This document shows, in pieces, positions 55,431-64,000 of a stretch of DNA of 64,000 nt. The stretch comes from Odontocerum albicorne (lineage: Eukaryota; Arthropoda; Insecta; Trichoptera; Odontoceridae). The notes beneath the pieces are model-generated. The model saw nothing but the letters and a program-made list of their open reading frames with translations, was not told the DNA's origin and did not search any database. Made by a program: the position numbers and the translations under genes. The stretch covers positions 11,197,112 to 11,261,111 of the forward strand of contig OX463854.1 of assembly GCA_949825065.1 (NCBI GenBank). Reading direction: 5' to 3'. The first letter of the stretch is position 1; every line of letters begins with the position of its first letter.

Positions 55431-56310
55431 CAATTTATATTTATAATTTTGTAATATTTTTAAGCTGTCAATAATAGTGGATTCAAAACCCAAGTAACAG
55501 CCTCCTTGAGGAGAGTCAGCTCAATATAAATTGTTATTTTATAATAATATTATTATTATTATGTTGTGCCCATTAGACGTTGTCATTCCAAGTCTCATAC
55601 TAAAGATATAATCATTTTTTTTTTCCGAATCGTTCCCGATTCCTCACCAAATGGAAACTTCAACAATTTCAATACTAGCTCGCACATAAATATTTTTACT
55701 TCTTCAAAATCACTCAGGCTTGGACATATGCTTGTTTTGGTTTATCATTCAATCCCCTTTGCATAGTTTTTCATTATATTTCATTCCGAGTGACCTTGTG
55801 ATTCTAGATAATAATTTTAATATTTATCAAAGCTTTGAGCTTGAATTTCGTGGAAATCAGTTAATTCTATTCGAAATATAATTTACTTGTGGAATTATAA
55901 GTATTGAAATTACATTGAGAAACATAAATACCTACAATAGAAACATGAACGTAATTGCTGTCTATCAAGTAACAACTTCACGGAATTCATGATCTATTAT
56001 ATATTTATTTGAACGATTTATTATTAGAAGTTTTATACCGGTTTTCAGTCAAATAATCATTTAAATAATGAACTGTAATGAGATCTAACCACTCCTTTCT
56101 GCAAGAGTAGGATATAAAAGTGTAATTGCTGGCGATCTGCCTTCAGCGTGTTTGAACTTCTTTTTGCAGACAATTTAGAAAGACAAATAGTTCTAGACTA
56201 CTGTTCTACGGAGGAGAGTCAAGAGCAGCCCTTGAAGTTGATGGAGTGACCAACTGAACAACGTGATGCGCAATTCTTTATTTACTCGTACGATCTTGCA
56301 GAAGGCAAAA
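55431..56310. other. No gene recognised
   Basis: The frame at 55566-55766 has no motif. Octamer at 56283. Confidence 0.4.
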
Positions 56311-56312
56311 TA

Positions 56313-56862
56313 AAGGGTCAGTCAAATTTAGCGGTTTTTTTAATTCATTTTTTTTAATTCTTGAATAAAATACACAATTTGCTTTAATTTCAAAAAACTT
56401 TTTATTGGTCATTGAAGTATAATATATGACATTTAAACACAAAAAACAATATTCGCCAAATGTCCACCTCTTGCAGCTCCACAGACGTCCACTCTGTTGT
56501 CAAAAATTTCGATCACATTTTGGCATAATTGCAGTTCTAACTCACCAATAACGCGAATAATTTCGCCCTTCAGCTCAGGAATTAATTGGGGGTCATTCTT
56601 ATAGACCTGGCTTTTCACGTATTCCCAGAGAAAATAGTCCAACGGTGTCAGATCTTGGTGGCCAATTAACATTACCGTTTCCGGAGATTACAATACATAA
56701 AATAATTCAACAAATTTAACGCGTTGTTGTATTGTATACGACTCCATTTTTATAAATGTCATACATTACACTTCTCAAATGTCACAAGACCCAGGCAAAT
56801 TTGCGACGCCATCTGTGTTTTATCCAAGAATAAAAAAAAAACGCTCAATTTGAAAGACCCTT
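56313..56862 (-). mobile_element. Tc1/mariner-type element, internally deleted, 550 bp
   Basis: TIRs AAGGGTCAGTCAAATTTAGC and (complement of the right end) AAGGGTCTTTCAAATTGAGC are flanked by TA on both sides (56311-56312, 56863-56864), the target duplication of this superfamily. Inside, the two ends of a transposase gene are fused (next entry). It is a typical non-autonomous deletion derivative. Confidence 0.88.
56433..56747 (-). pseudogene. Transposase deletion derivative (N- and C-terminus fused)
   Basis: ATG at 56747 starts MESYTIQQRVKFVELFY, the beginning of the N-terminal helix-turn-helix. After VL and a TAA the same frame runs to LIGHQDLTPLDYFLWEYVKS, QLIPELKGEII, VIENFD-like VIEIFDNRVDVC and AARGGHLANIVF, ending 56433. 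The SPDLTPLDFFLWGYVKS..I..L...I..AI..I....L..V......R...C....GGH block is the C-terminal catalytic region of insect Tc1/mariner-group transposases. About 250 central residues, including most catalytic Asp/Glu positions, are missing. Confidence 0.88.
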
Positions 56863-57079
56863 TATATCTAGTAGCAGAGCGATAATAGTAAAAAATAACC
56901 TAGAAATGTAAAAAATGTCATCACTTTTAATATTTCCTTTTGATATAAGCTAGATATTATGTATGAATTATATCACCTAATATAACTGAGCAATTATCTC
57001 GTAAATTACCAAGATCAGTACGCCTGAACAGTCTCGGGACAGGGTTCTAGAACAATAGACGCATTTAATACTCGTAAGT

Positions 57080-57830
57080 GTAAATAATGCGAGACACCAT
57101 TACACCGTGTTTTTTTTTGGGATCGCAGAGATGGTAGATCTCAATAACTTTCGATTCCGACACGCTTTTTCGTTTTTTCCATATTCATTCATCTTATTAT
57201 ATTATACATTTATTTTATTGACGCTTCTTACATTACATTCTTTCAAAATCGTTGAAACCCTTTGAAAAATTCACGTTTTTTCTCGGTTCGTAGCGTTAAG
57301 TTTGAGTTGTATATTCATTTAGTAATGATTTCTTCATTTATTTTTTCCACATGTTCAAACAATCTCTATGCACTTTTTCCATATGTTTAACACCCCACAC
57401 TTTTCGCCATGCGTTCAACGCTAATGTCTCGTTTTTTTTAAATATTGACACTAATCTCCACAATATTAACCTGACGACCTCCGTGACCTAATTGATAAGA
57501 CGCTTGTCTCCCGACACGGAGGTTGCGGGTTCAATTCCCGTTAGAACCTAGATATTAAAAAAAAGGATTCCAGTCTGGTTTTCACTTAATAATGCTTCAT
57601 TAACATTTTTCTGGTTGGTCGAAAGATATTGCAATATGACAATAAGTCCGCCAGGTTGCACTGTAAACAATAAAAGTTTGTACAATACAACTAATCTCAC
57701 TGTCATTCTCTTCACATATCCAACCATATTAAGGCTCGTTTCTTTGTCTTACTGTCAACATCCACTTTCTTAATGTATTAATTTCTGATATATTTTTTAT
57801 TACACTTTCGTTGTACTAAATTTGAGGAAT
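57080..57830 (-). mobile_element. LINE-V copy interrupted by SINE-C
   Basis: The minus-strand LINE-V starts at the 3' terminus ('gagacaccattacaccgtg', 57090) and runs through 'catttagtaatgatttcttc', 'catgttcaaacaatctctat' to 57449, then continues after the SINE ('catatccaaccatattaagg'). Confidence 0.55.
57459..57689 (+). mobile_element. SINE-C copy with 9-bp target duplication
   Basis: ACTAATCTC is present at 57450-57458 and 57690-57698. Between them is a near-complete SINE. The head is 'gacctccgtgacctaattga' with box B GGTTCAATTCC at 57528-57538, the linker is A-rich, and the body has 'ggattccagtctggttttca', 'ttctggttggtcgaaag' and 'gacaataagtccgccaggtt'. It is the best reference copy of SINE-C here. 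Confidence 0.85.
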
Positions 57831-57885
57831 TTATTGTCATGTGGCAATCACTTATTTAGCTCTTAGGTGAAGCCAGACTATAACC

Positions 57886-58110
57886 CTGTTTAGTAAAATT
57901 GGGCACCAACAGTAATCGAATTAGTCATCTCCGGGTCGGGAGACACACATTTTGCCAAGTAGATCATGGAAGTAGTTTCACCTTGTTTCATGCGTTGAAA
58001 CTGCACAATTTTCCATAGTGCATGCATCTCCAAAGCATGAATCTTACTTTGATCCCTCTTCTGGCAAATACAAGCTTCACTTCCATATCTCAAGATGGGC
58101 ACTAATATTC
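57886..58110 (-). pseudogene. LINE RT tail fragment joined to a SINE head
   Basis: Minus-strand frame 58102-57980 reads ILRYGSEACICQKRDQSKIH, ALEMHALWKIVQFQRM. It matches the LLYGSEAW...KxxxSKIQAxEMRxLRKI.G..R.D landmark of LINE tails. It then runs into a minus-strand tRNA-like head (57886-57975, 'gtctcccgacccggagatga'), so the last codons of the open frame are SINE. Confidence 0.75.
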
Positions 58111-59179
58111 TATCATGTAATTACCATTTTTGCTACTTGTGATATTTGCATACGATTGTAATCAACTTTTATCACAATTATTTTATGCCAAATTATCTGG
58201 CAACAATAAACATATTACTTAATGAATGGTCGTTTAATTTACTTATATCCTACATATAAATCAAACTAAAATTTGGATCGTACTGTTTCGAATATCAGCG
58301 GAACAATTCCACCCAATCTATCCAGTATTAATGCATAAACAATAAATAATTTAGTCGAATGATGGCTGGAAATATTTGAACCATGATATTACTCTATGCT
58401 CGGTAACAATTGATGGAGATTACATCAGATTATAAATGAACGCGTTTTAACAAAGTCCAACCAACCCAACAAGCAGCTAAAGTCTAAAATACCTTGAATT
58501 CTTCCCCTATTTTAAAGCTTTTGACATTGAAAATGTTGTGGGAATGCATGCGAAATTTAACAATTTTGACGTTTAGTGTATGATACTTTTCTATGAAATC
58601 GATATAAATAAACTAACAAACACATCTATGGATCCGGAAACAGCGGTGATTATTGGCATGGCAGCACTTGTTGTTCTATGGAAAAGTGTTCTTAATTTGA
58701 AAATTTGAATTAATTCTCCCGCCGTTATCACATTTTTTTGTTTACTCGTCCAATTTAAATATTCAAATAGTGCACGCACATAGATGTACAGTCATGGAAA
58801 CAGAATGTAAAAAATATTAATTTGTATATTTACAAATTCGAATTTTAAACTACTCCCAACCAACATACGCTATAACTACTTTTAAGGCGCTATTTCGTAA
58901 TATTAATCACCTCAAGACCATTTATAAGCGCTGCTCATCACACATTCTGCTTTGCCTATACGAATTTACTGTGGGTGTGATGATTAGTTATTGAATATGA
59001 TTTTGACGTTATTGAGATTATGATGCGGTTGGAATTGTGTGTGTGTGATAGCTGGGGATTGAAGTGAGTATAAGGACGTGAGTATATAGTGTGACTAATT
59101 CAACTGAGTATTTTAGTATTTAGAATAAATACATGAAAATTATGATTAAGTAATTAGATCACTTTGGAAATATGTTCAA
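58111..59179. other. No gene seen
   Basis: A minus-strand frame at 58591-58779 has no recognisable motif. Remainder AT-rich. Confidence 0.4.
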
Positions 59180-59365
59180 TCAAACACTGATAATGGTTCT
59201 CTATATTCAAAAAACTGATAATGGTTCTATATTCAAACACTAATAATGGTTTTCTATGTTCAAAAAATTATAATGGTTCCATATTCAAACACTGATAATT
59301 GTTCTCTATATTCAAAAACTAATAATGGTTCTATATTCAAACACTGATAGTGGTTTTCTATATAA
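59180..59365. repeat. Tandem repeat, about 28-bp unit in 56-bp dimers
   Basis: 'attcaaacactgataatggtt' alternates with 'attcaaaaaactgataatgg' about 3.5 times, moderately diverged. Confidence 0.75.
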
Positions 59366-59639
59366 AAAAATGTGTTTTTTTTGCATCGTTATGTACTTGT
59401 ACCTTTTTTACAGTTTATCTTTTAGTCTAAACGACGTACATCTTAAATAAAAAGTTATGGATAATAAATTTAAAAAAATCAGGTGCAATAATATTTGAAA
59501 GTTTGTTTGAAACCAGGATGCCAAAAAATAATAGCAATGGTACTATATTTACTATTGGGACCGTAAAAGGATTGTTTTTACTATTTTTATTGTTTTATGA
59601 TATCTTTGGATTTCTGTATCACTTCCCCATTTCTTACTC

Positions 59640-59830
59640 ATATTAGAATATTTAACAGTAAATTACTTTGTCATTCCACTAATCACATTAATCCCCGCTA
59701 CACGTGTTTCTACCTTCTGTTCCGAGGCTTACTTTACTTTGAGGTAGAAAATCAGGCAGTGAAAATTAATTTAAACAGTGGAATTACAAAGTAATTTATT
59801 GTTGAATATTATAATGTGAAGTGACACAAA
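59640..59830. mobile_element. MITE family E, copy 2
   Basis: Inverted ends 'gtaaattactttgtcattccact' (59659-59680) and 'agtggaattacaaagtaattta' (59777-59799). Interior 'cgctacacgtgtttctacc' matches the 7.8-kb copy in complement. Confidence 0.65.
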
Positions 59831-60304
59831 GTTTAGGCCGAAAGTTTTGATAAATTTCTTACACAATTGATCCAGCGTATATGAAAGATTTTTTTGGCCT
59901 AAATTTCAAAATTATCATAGTTCAACCAACCAACTTATCAGAATTAGTGATTCAGACATATTAAATAGTGTGGATGGGAGACAATATTGTCTTTGGTCAA
60001 ATTAATCAAATTTTCTAGTTTAGAATCACTGTAGAAGTCACAGAAATCATCGTTCCTAATCTTTCGTATTTACAATACTACAGCTCGTACATGGACAAAA
60101 ATACTCTCATACGTCTAGTGCACGTGAATATTAACAGAAGAACTTTCTTATTAGAATGGATTACTTTTTTTTTTAGAAAATCCCCAAGGTGAATGTTTGG
60201 CCTGTTACCATTTAGGTCACGTTGGTTGTAATTGAATATACTTTGACACCATATTATATAACATAAAAAATCATGATACCTCTCTATTATCATCCAATAA
60301 ACAA
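59831..60304. other. No gene seen
   Basis: AT-rich, unassigned. Confidence 0.4.
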
Positions 60305-60640
60305 GATAAAATATCATCAAGGAAGATAGAAACTGTGAAAAATGAAAGATGCTCCAAATTTATTGGGTGTACTGTTATGGATATCCACTCTGTTCTCAAG
60401 GTTGTCATGATGGCAAACTTCAAGTATTCTGTCAAAAACGTTGACGAAAGTCCCATATTCACTGTACTTTTTAGCAAAATGCTCCTTGGCATCCTCTTCA
60501 TTCCGTTGCTGTTGTCGAAAACTTCGCCTTTGCTGATAATATGCAGCACGACTTTAATTGGCTTCCTCTGCTATTTAGCTCAGAAACTTACCTCTGATAG
60601 TTCCGCATATATTCAGCTTAATTCTTCTTTCGTTTGAATC
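60305..60640 (-). pseudogene. Unassigned coding-like relic, possibly Helitron-related
   Basis: A stop-free stretch of about 78 codons on the minus strand (60573 to about 60330) lacks an ATG. It reads SRAAYYQQRRSFRQQQRNEE, DAKEHFAKKYSEYGTFVNVF, DRILEVCHHDNLENR and ends FYLP-stop. Just upstream, another frame gives FKRKKN, a stop, then AEYMRNYQR. The basic AEYMRNY and EYGTxxNVCDR patterns recall the N-terminal region of insect Helitron-like proteins, but I cannot confirm this. The plus-strand frame 60335-60637 and minus frame 60271-60549 are probably shadows. Confidence 0.35.
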
Positions 60641-61100
60641 CGTTCCTATTGATTGACTCTAAACCGTATATGACAATAGTCTACTTATTTGAAGACAATA
60701 TTAAGAACACTAAACTATAACTATAACATTGTATTAATAAAATGAAACATAAATAATTAAACCGTAACTATGACAACACATAATCTAACGGACATAAGTA
60801 CAACCGATTTTATATATTATACAATAGGTTAAATACTAATTTAAAGTATATTAAAAAAAAATTACAACATAACTATATGTATTTACTGATCTTGGATGGA
60901 ACTAGAATTACATTAATTTAAAAATCCTAGGTACTATGTTATTTCCACATTCAACGCCTGTATTCGGCCACTATAAACGAGTAACCTTAGTTTGTGACGA
61001 GAATTCGTATTTGAAATTCTTAGAGCAAAAAAATTCAAATGCCACAAATTTAAATCTCCCAAATCACTTAACTTTTATTGTTATGAAGATAAAAGTTTGT
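60641..61100. other. No gene seen
   Basis: AT-rich flank of the LINE insertion. Confidence 0.4.
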
Positions 61101-62528
61101 ATGCCTTAATTGGACTGTTTAATGGAATATATGACACAGGGACCATCCCCCAAGATTGGTTAAAATCTGTATTTATTACACTGCCCAAAAAACAACACCC
61201 AAAAAAATGTAATGATTATCGCCTCATAAGTCTTATGAGTCATATTCTGAAATTGTTTCTTAAAATAATACATGCCAGAATAAGACTGAAATGCGAGCGA
61301 GATTTGGATGACACTCAGTTTGGGTTCAGGAATGGTTTTGGTACCCGTGAAGCGCTGACAACAATAAACATATTATTACAAAAATGTTACGACCAAAGAA
61401 AAGACATCTATGCTTGTTTTATTGATTATGAAAAAGCATTTGACAGGGTTAAACACACATATTTAATTGAGATGCTGTTGAGATGTGGTATAGATGAAAA
61501 GGATGTGAGAATAATCAAGAATCTGTACTGGGACCAAAACGCTATCATTAAATTGGAAAACGGAAACACCTCGCAAGGTATTCCCATTCAGCGAGGAGTC
61601 CGTCAGGGGTGTGTTCTCTCACCAACTTTATTCAATCTATACTCTGACTTGGTCTTTAAGGAAGCGCTGACTGAGACAAATCTCGGTGTGAAGGTCAATG
61701 GGGTGGTCATCAATAATATCAGATATGCGGATGACACCGTTCTAATTGCGGACAGTTTAAAAGGCCTTCAAGAACTGCTTGATAAAGTTGACTCCGTTGG
61801 TGAACGTTTTGGTATGAACATTAATGTGAGCAAAACTAAAATGATGGTTTTTAGCCGAGAATGTCATCCAAATGTCCACCTTACGCTGAGGGGTGTTGTT
61901 GTCGAGAGGGTGAAACAGTTCAGGTACCTGGGAAGCATGATTACTGAGAAACTGGATCCTGACATTGAGATAAAATGCAGAATAGAAGCGGCACGAACGG
62001 CTTTTAATAAAATGAAAAACCTTCTTTGTGACGATAATATAAACTTAAAGCTGAGACAAAGAATGGTCAAATGTTACGTATGGTCTGTCTTACTTTACGG
62101 CGTAGAGGCGTGGACTCTTAAAGTTAACATAATAAACCGCCTTGAAGCGTTTGAAATGTGGATCCACCGTAGAATGTTAAGAATATCTTGGACCGATATG
62201 ATAACAAACACTGATGTACTACGTAGAGCCAATGCAAATAGAGAACTATTCACCACTGTTAAGCTCCGTAAAACATCATATTTTGGCCATGTAATGAGAG
62301 GTGACAAATACACCGTACTTCAGCTCGTCATGAAGGGGAAGATCGAGGGCCGCAGAGGGGTCGGCAGAAGACAGCTCTCCTGGCTTCGAAACATCCGACA
62401 ATGGACCGGCGTCAGAACTGTGGGGGAGCTGTTTCGCGCCGCCCAGGACAGGGAAGCTTTCTCTCAGATGGTCGTCAACGTCGGGGGGACCCGGCAGGAC
62501 ACGTGAAGAAGAAGAAGATGCCTTAATT
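61101..62528 (+). mobile_element. 5'-truncated LINE insertion with 11-bp target duplication
   Basis: ATGCCTTAATT occurs at 61101-61111 and 62518-62528. Everything between (61112-62517, 1406 bp) is the insertion. It starts inside the RT domain (5' truncation) and ends six GAA-type triplets after the stop codon, without poly(A). The empty site would read tttgtATGCCTTAATTaagagg. Intact coding and a perfect duplication point to recent insertion. Confidence 0.93.
61112..62506 (+). CDS. Reverse transcriptase C-terminal portion of a non-LTR retrotransposon
   Basis: 469 codons are open from a TTG at 61097. The first five codons are target DNA, so the element's own frame begins at about Gly6 (GLFNGIYDTG). 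Domains in order: RT fingers with IPQDWLKSVFITLPKK (17-32) and NDYRLISL (39-46); FIDYEKAFDRV with catalytic Asp near 110; RGVRQGCVLSPTLFN (166-180); YADD at 210-213 with the catalytic pair intact; thumb; then the LLYGVEAWTL landmark, HRRMLRISWTD, YFGHVMRGDKY, KIEGRRGVGRRQLSWL and a final QDREAFSQMV before TGA at 62504. The endonuclease domain and start of ORF2 are missing, so it cannot be autonomous. Clade not assigned with certainty. Confidence 0.93.
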   Translation, partial: GLFNGIYDTGTIPQDWLKSVFITLPKKQHPKKCNDYRLISLMSHILKLFLKIIHARIRLKCERDLDDTQFGFRNGFGTREALTTINILLQKCYDQRKDIYACFIDYEKAFDRVKHTYLIEMLLRCGIDEKDVRIIKNLYWDQNAIIKLENGNTSQGIPIQRGVRQGCVLSPTLFNLYSDLVFKEALTETNLGVKVNGVVINNIRYADDTVLIADSLKGLQELLDKVDSVGERFGMNINVSKTKMMVFSRECHPNVHLTLRGVVVERVKQFRYLGSMITEKLDPDIEIKCRIEAARTAFNKMKNLLCDDNINLKLRQRMVKCYVWSVLLYGVEAWTLKVNIINRLEAFEMWIHRRMLRISWTDMITNTDVLRRANANRELFTTVKLRKTSYFGHVMRGDKYTVLQLVMKGKIEGRRGVGRRQLSWLRNIRQWTGVRTVGELFRAAQDREAFSQMVVNVGGTRQDT

Positions 62529-62583
62529 AAGAGGTTTAAAATATATCATCTCAATAAACTTAAGGAAAAATCATTTCACCAAT

Positions 62584-62755
62584 GGACTGTGTTTAAACTT
62601 CGTGGACTGCATGTTATAATATTGAATAATAGCTTACTTTATCGTTTAAACTTCGTGGACTTGCATGTTATAATATTGAATAACAGCTTACTTTATTGTT
62701 TAAACTTCGTGGAATGCATGTTATAATATTGAATAACAGCTTACTTAATTGTTCC
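62584..62755. repeat. About 59-bp tandem repeat, 3 units
   Basis: 'gtttaaacttcgtgga' plus 'gcatgttataatattgaata' plus 'cagcttactttatt' repeated three times with few changes. Adjacent to the LINE insertion but outside its target duplication. Confidence 0.9.
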
Positions 62756-63671
62756 ACTACTTACATTATTCTAAGTGATCTTCATTCACATACAAAAAAA
62801 AAATTTCTTATCGGAATATTTTTGTTTGAATGTGTTCATTTATTTAATTACGTATATTTTTCTCTCTTATAAAATATTAAAAAGAAAACAAAATATTTAG
62901 ACTAACAATTTGTCTATTTGTTACAATGTACGATCTGTTTGACCATTAAAAATAATCACAATAATAAGCACGTACATACATAGTACAGGTTATGCAAAAA
63001 CGTGACAGGCCAAGGCGAAGGAGATCCAAAGCCCTAACATACAAAAATAAATAATAATTATTTTTGGAAAAAATGTAAAAAACTTATATTCGTGTAATTC
63101 ATCCACTCCAATGCATATACTCGTAAAAACGCATATTAGAACATTTGCATATTTTCAGAGATATCAAAAAGATTCAAAGTAAAAAAGTACATTTTTTGTG
63201 ACAATTTAAAGCGATTAAGTGTTGAGTTGCTTAAGTCGAGATAATACATTTTGCACTTTGGACGACGATATTAATGAATACACAATTTAAAGGTATTATG
63301 AAAGCAGCTCAGTTTTGGCACATACCATCCTATGGATGCACTAAATGTTATATGGCATATGCCCTAAATTCAGAAACTAATTAATTCACCCTTCCTGATT
63401 AATCTTGCACCTTTCAGGCGAGAGGGTGCGGGAATGGTAGCAAACAATGTGCATATCTCGGCTTTCAATTAGGTTTACCTTAATTATATTGAAAATTACA
63501 AATTTACCACAAGGTATTTTAGTATATTTAGAAAATTTCTAATTCTCTCATTATTTTACTATATCATTTTTGGGTAAGTCTGTTTTCAAAGTCTATTCTG
63601 CAAGTAACATATGACCTACACGTGGCAAGTGATTGAAATAGAAAACTGATATAACTGAGTGAATTTACTTT
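62756..63671. other. No gene seen
   Basis: AT-rich, unassigned. Octamer at 63118. Confidence 0.4.
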
Positions 63672-63798
63672 TGAGATATAAGGATGTATATTTCTTCTTC
63701 ATTAATTCTTCATTAATACTTCATTGTATAAGTATAAGGATGAATATTTCTTCTTCATTAAATCTTCATTAATTTTTCATTAATACTTCATTGTATAA
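63672..63798. repeat. Imperfect local duplication
   Basis: 'aaggatg.atatttcttcttc', 'ttcattaatacttcattgta' occur twice (63679-63730, 63737-63798) with an insertion in the second copy. Confidence 0.7.
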
Positions 63799-63879
63799 CA
63801 ATCTGATGAGCTGATTTGATTGTGGTGGCAGACTAGACAAAAGCAAGTAAAACTAGTTAGGTACATATGTGTATATAGT

Positions 63880-64000
63880 ATACCATACATAATACCAACA
63901 TGCTGTTTCCCTGTTATGGTTGATAAAAAGGAAACAGCACCACACTTTTCTACCTCGACACAACTATTTCACCTCTACCACATCCATACACCTTCTCATA
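63880..64000 (-). mobile_element. LINE-V 3' end, cut by window edge
   Basis: 'taccatacataataccaaca', 'tttccctgttatggttgata', 'ccacatccatacaccttctc' match the minus-strand LINE-V 3' end. The element continues beyond the window. Confidence 0.6.

Larger units (their letters stand above)
822..63125. repeat. Dispersed octamer TACTCGTA / TACGAGTA, 37 sites
   Basis: Start positions read by eye. TACTCGTA: 822, 5692, 9182, 12134, 12862, 17640, 18281, 19903, 20725, 25133, 37538, 47387, 53175, 53401, 55005, 56283, 57069, 63118. TACGAGTA: 2135, 3355, 3867, 6798, 12706, 13647, 17710, 22452, 25611, 25986, 26919, 39227, 44087, 44160, 50094, 50215, 50649, 51003, 53210. With roughly two thirds AT, about 2-3 would be expected on both strands. 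At 822, 2135, 53175, 53210 and 53401 neighbouring tandem units show the same sequence with only TA. The site therefore arose by TA becoming TA-CTCG-TA or its complement. The likely nature is a DNA-transposon excision footprint; that is inference. Confidence 0.85.

Noticed and set aside
57478..57552. Possible functional tRNA gene (A and B boxes present)
   Set aside because: The box B is good, but acceptor and anticodon stems do not pair and the sequence continues into the SINE-C body. The same holds for the heads at 30987, 41628 and 51782.
61097..61111. TTG at 61097 as the start codon of the RT gene
   Set aside because: These codons lie in the upstream target duplication. The element is truncated and has no own start here.

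Overview
The window looks like gene-poor, AT-rich nuclear DNA of an insect, most likely a moth or butterfly. No gene in it is complete. The insect call rests on non-LTR retrotransposon C-termini of the kind common in insect genomes (an FGHVERM-type tail followed by a 3' end with a short 'ctacccc' block and ATGT-rich terminus; a KLVVTGxVEG-type tail), tRNA-headed SINEs whose tail contains 'gcaataagcccgccagg', and many small hAT-, piggyBac-, mariner- and pogo-like DNA elements. Lepidoptera is an inference from memory of such repeats; I could not search.

Layout. 0-10 kb: SINE and LINE debris, tandem arrays (44, 19, 35 bp) and a long degenerate LINE whose C-terminal segment is amplified as about four in-frame 78-bp units. 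10-20 kb: a duplicated SINE/LINE block, a hAT MITE nested in a SINE, a 700-bp hAT element with a perfect 8-bp target duplication, two joined LINE reverse-transcriptase relics, and two palindromic foldbacks. 20-31 kb: SINEs, a deleted pogo-like element nested in a LINE 3' end, a mariner relic, two piggyBac-like MITEs, a hAT MITE and a large foldback. 31-45 kb: many copies of one LINE 3' end (called LINE-V here), a protein-kinase-like fragment, and mariner and other DDE transposase relics. 45-57 kb: a third piggyBac-like MITE, a 29-bp satellite, one candidate host exon near 52.5 kb on the minus strand, and an internally deleted mariner/Tc1-type element with clear TIRs. 57-64 kb: a SINE nested in LINE-V, a possible Helitron-like fragment, and the best-preserved gene of the window, a 5'-truncated LINE reverse transcriptase (61.1-62.5 kb) with an 11-bp target duplication.

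Most striking signal: the octamer TACTCGTA or its complement TACGAGTA occurs 37 times by my eye count, when only about 2-3 are expected from base composition. In three tandem arrays the neighbouring units show what was there before: five times a plain TA has become TA-CTCG-TA or TA-CGAG-TA, a clean 6-bp gain. Both orientations are about equally common (18 versus 19). This looks like a genome-wide scar of a TA-targeting DNA transposon. Two mariner-like ends starting TACGAGGG are present in the window and would fit as the source.

The features do not form a pathway. They record successive waves of retroposition and DNA transposition in what is probably intergenic or intronic DNA. Names such as SINE-A, SINE-C, SINE-D, LINE-V, LINE-K and LINE-M are local labels for families I defined by comparing copies inside the window; they are not database names.
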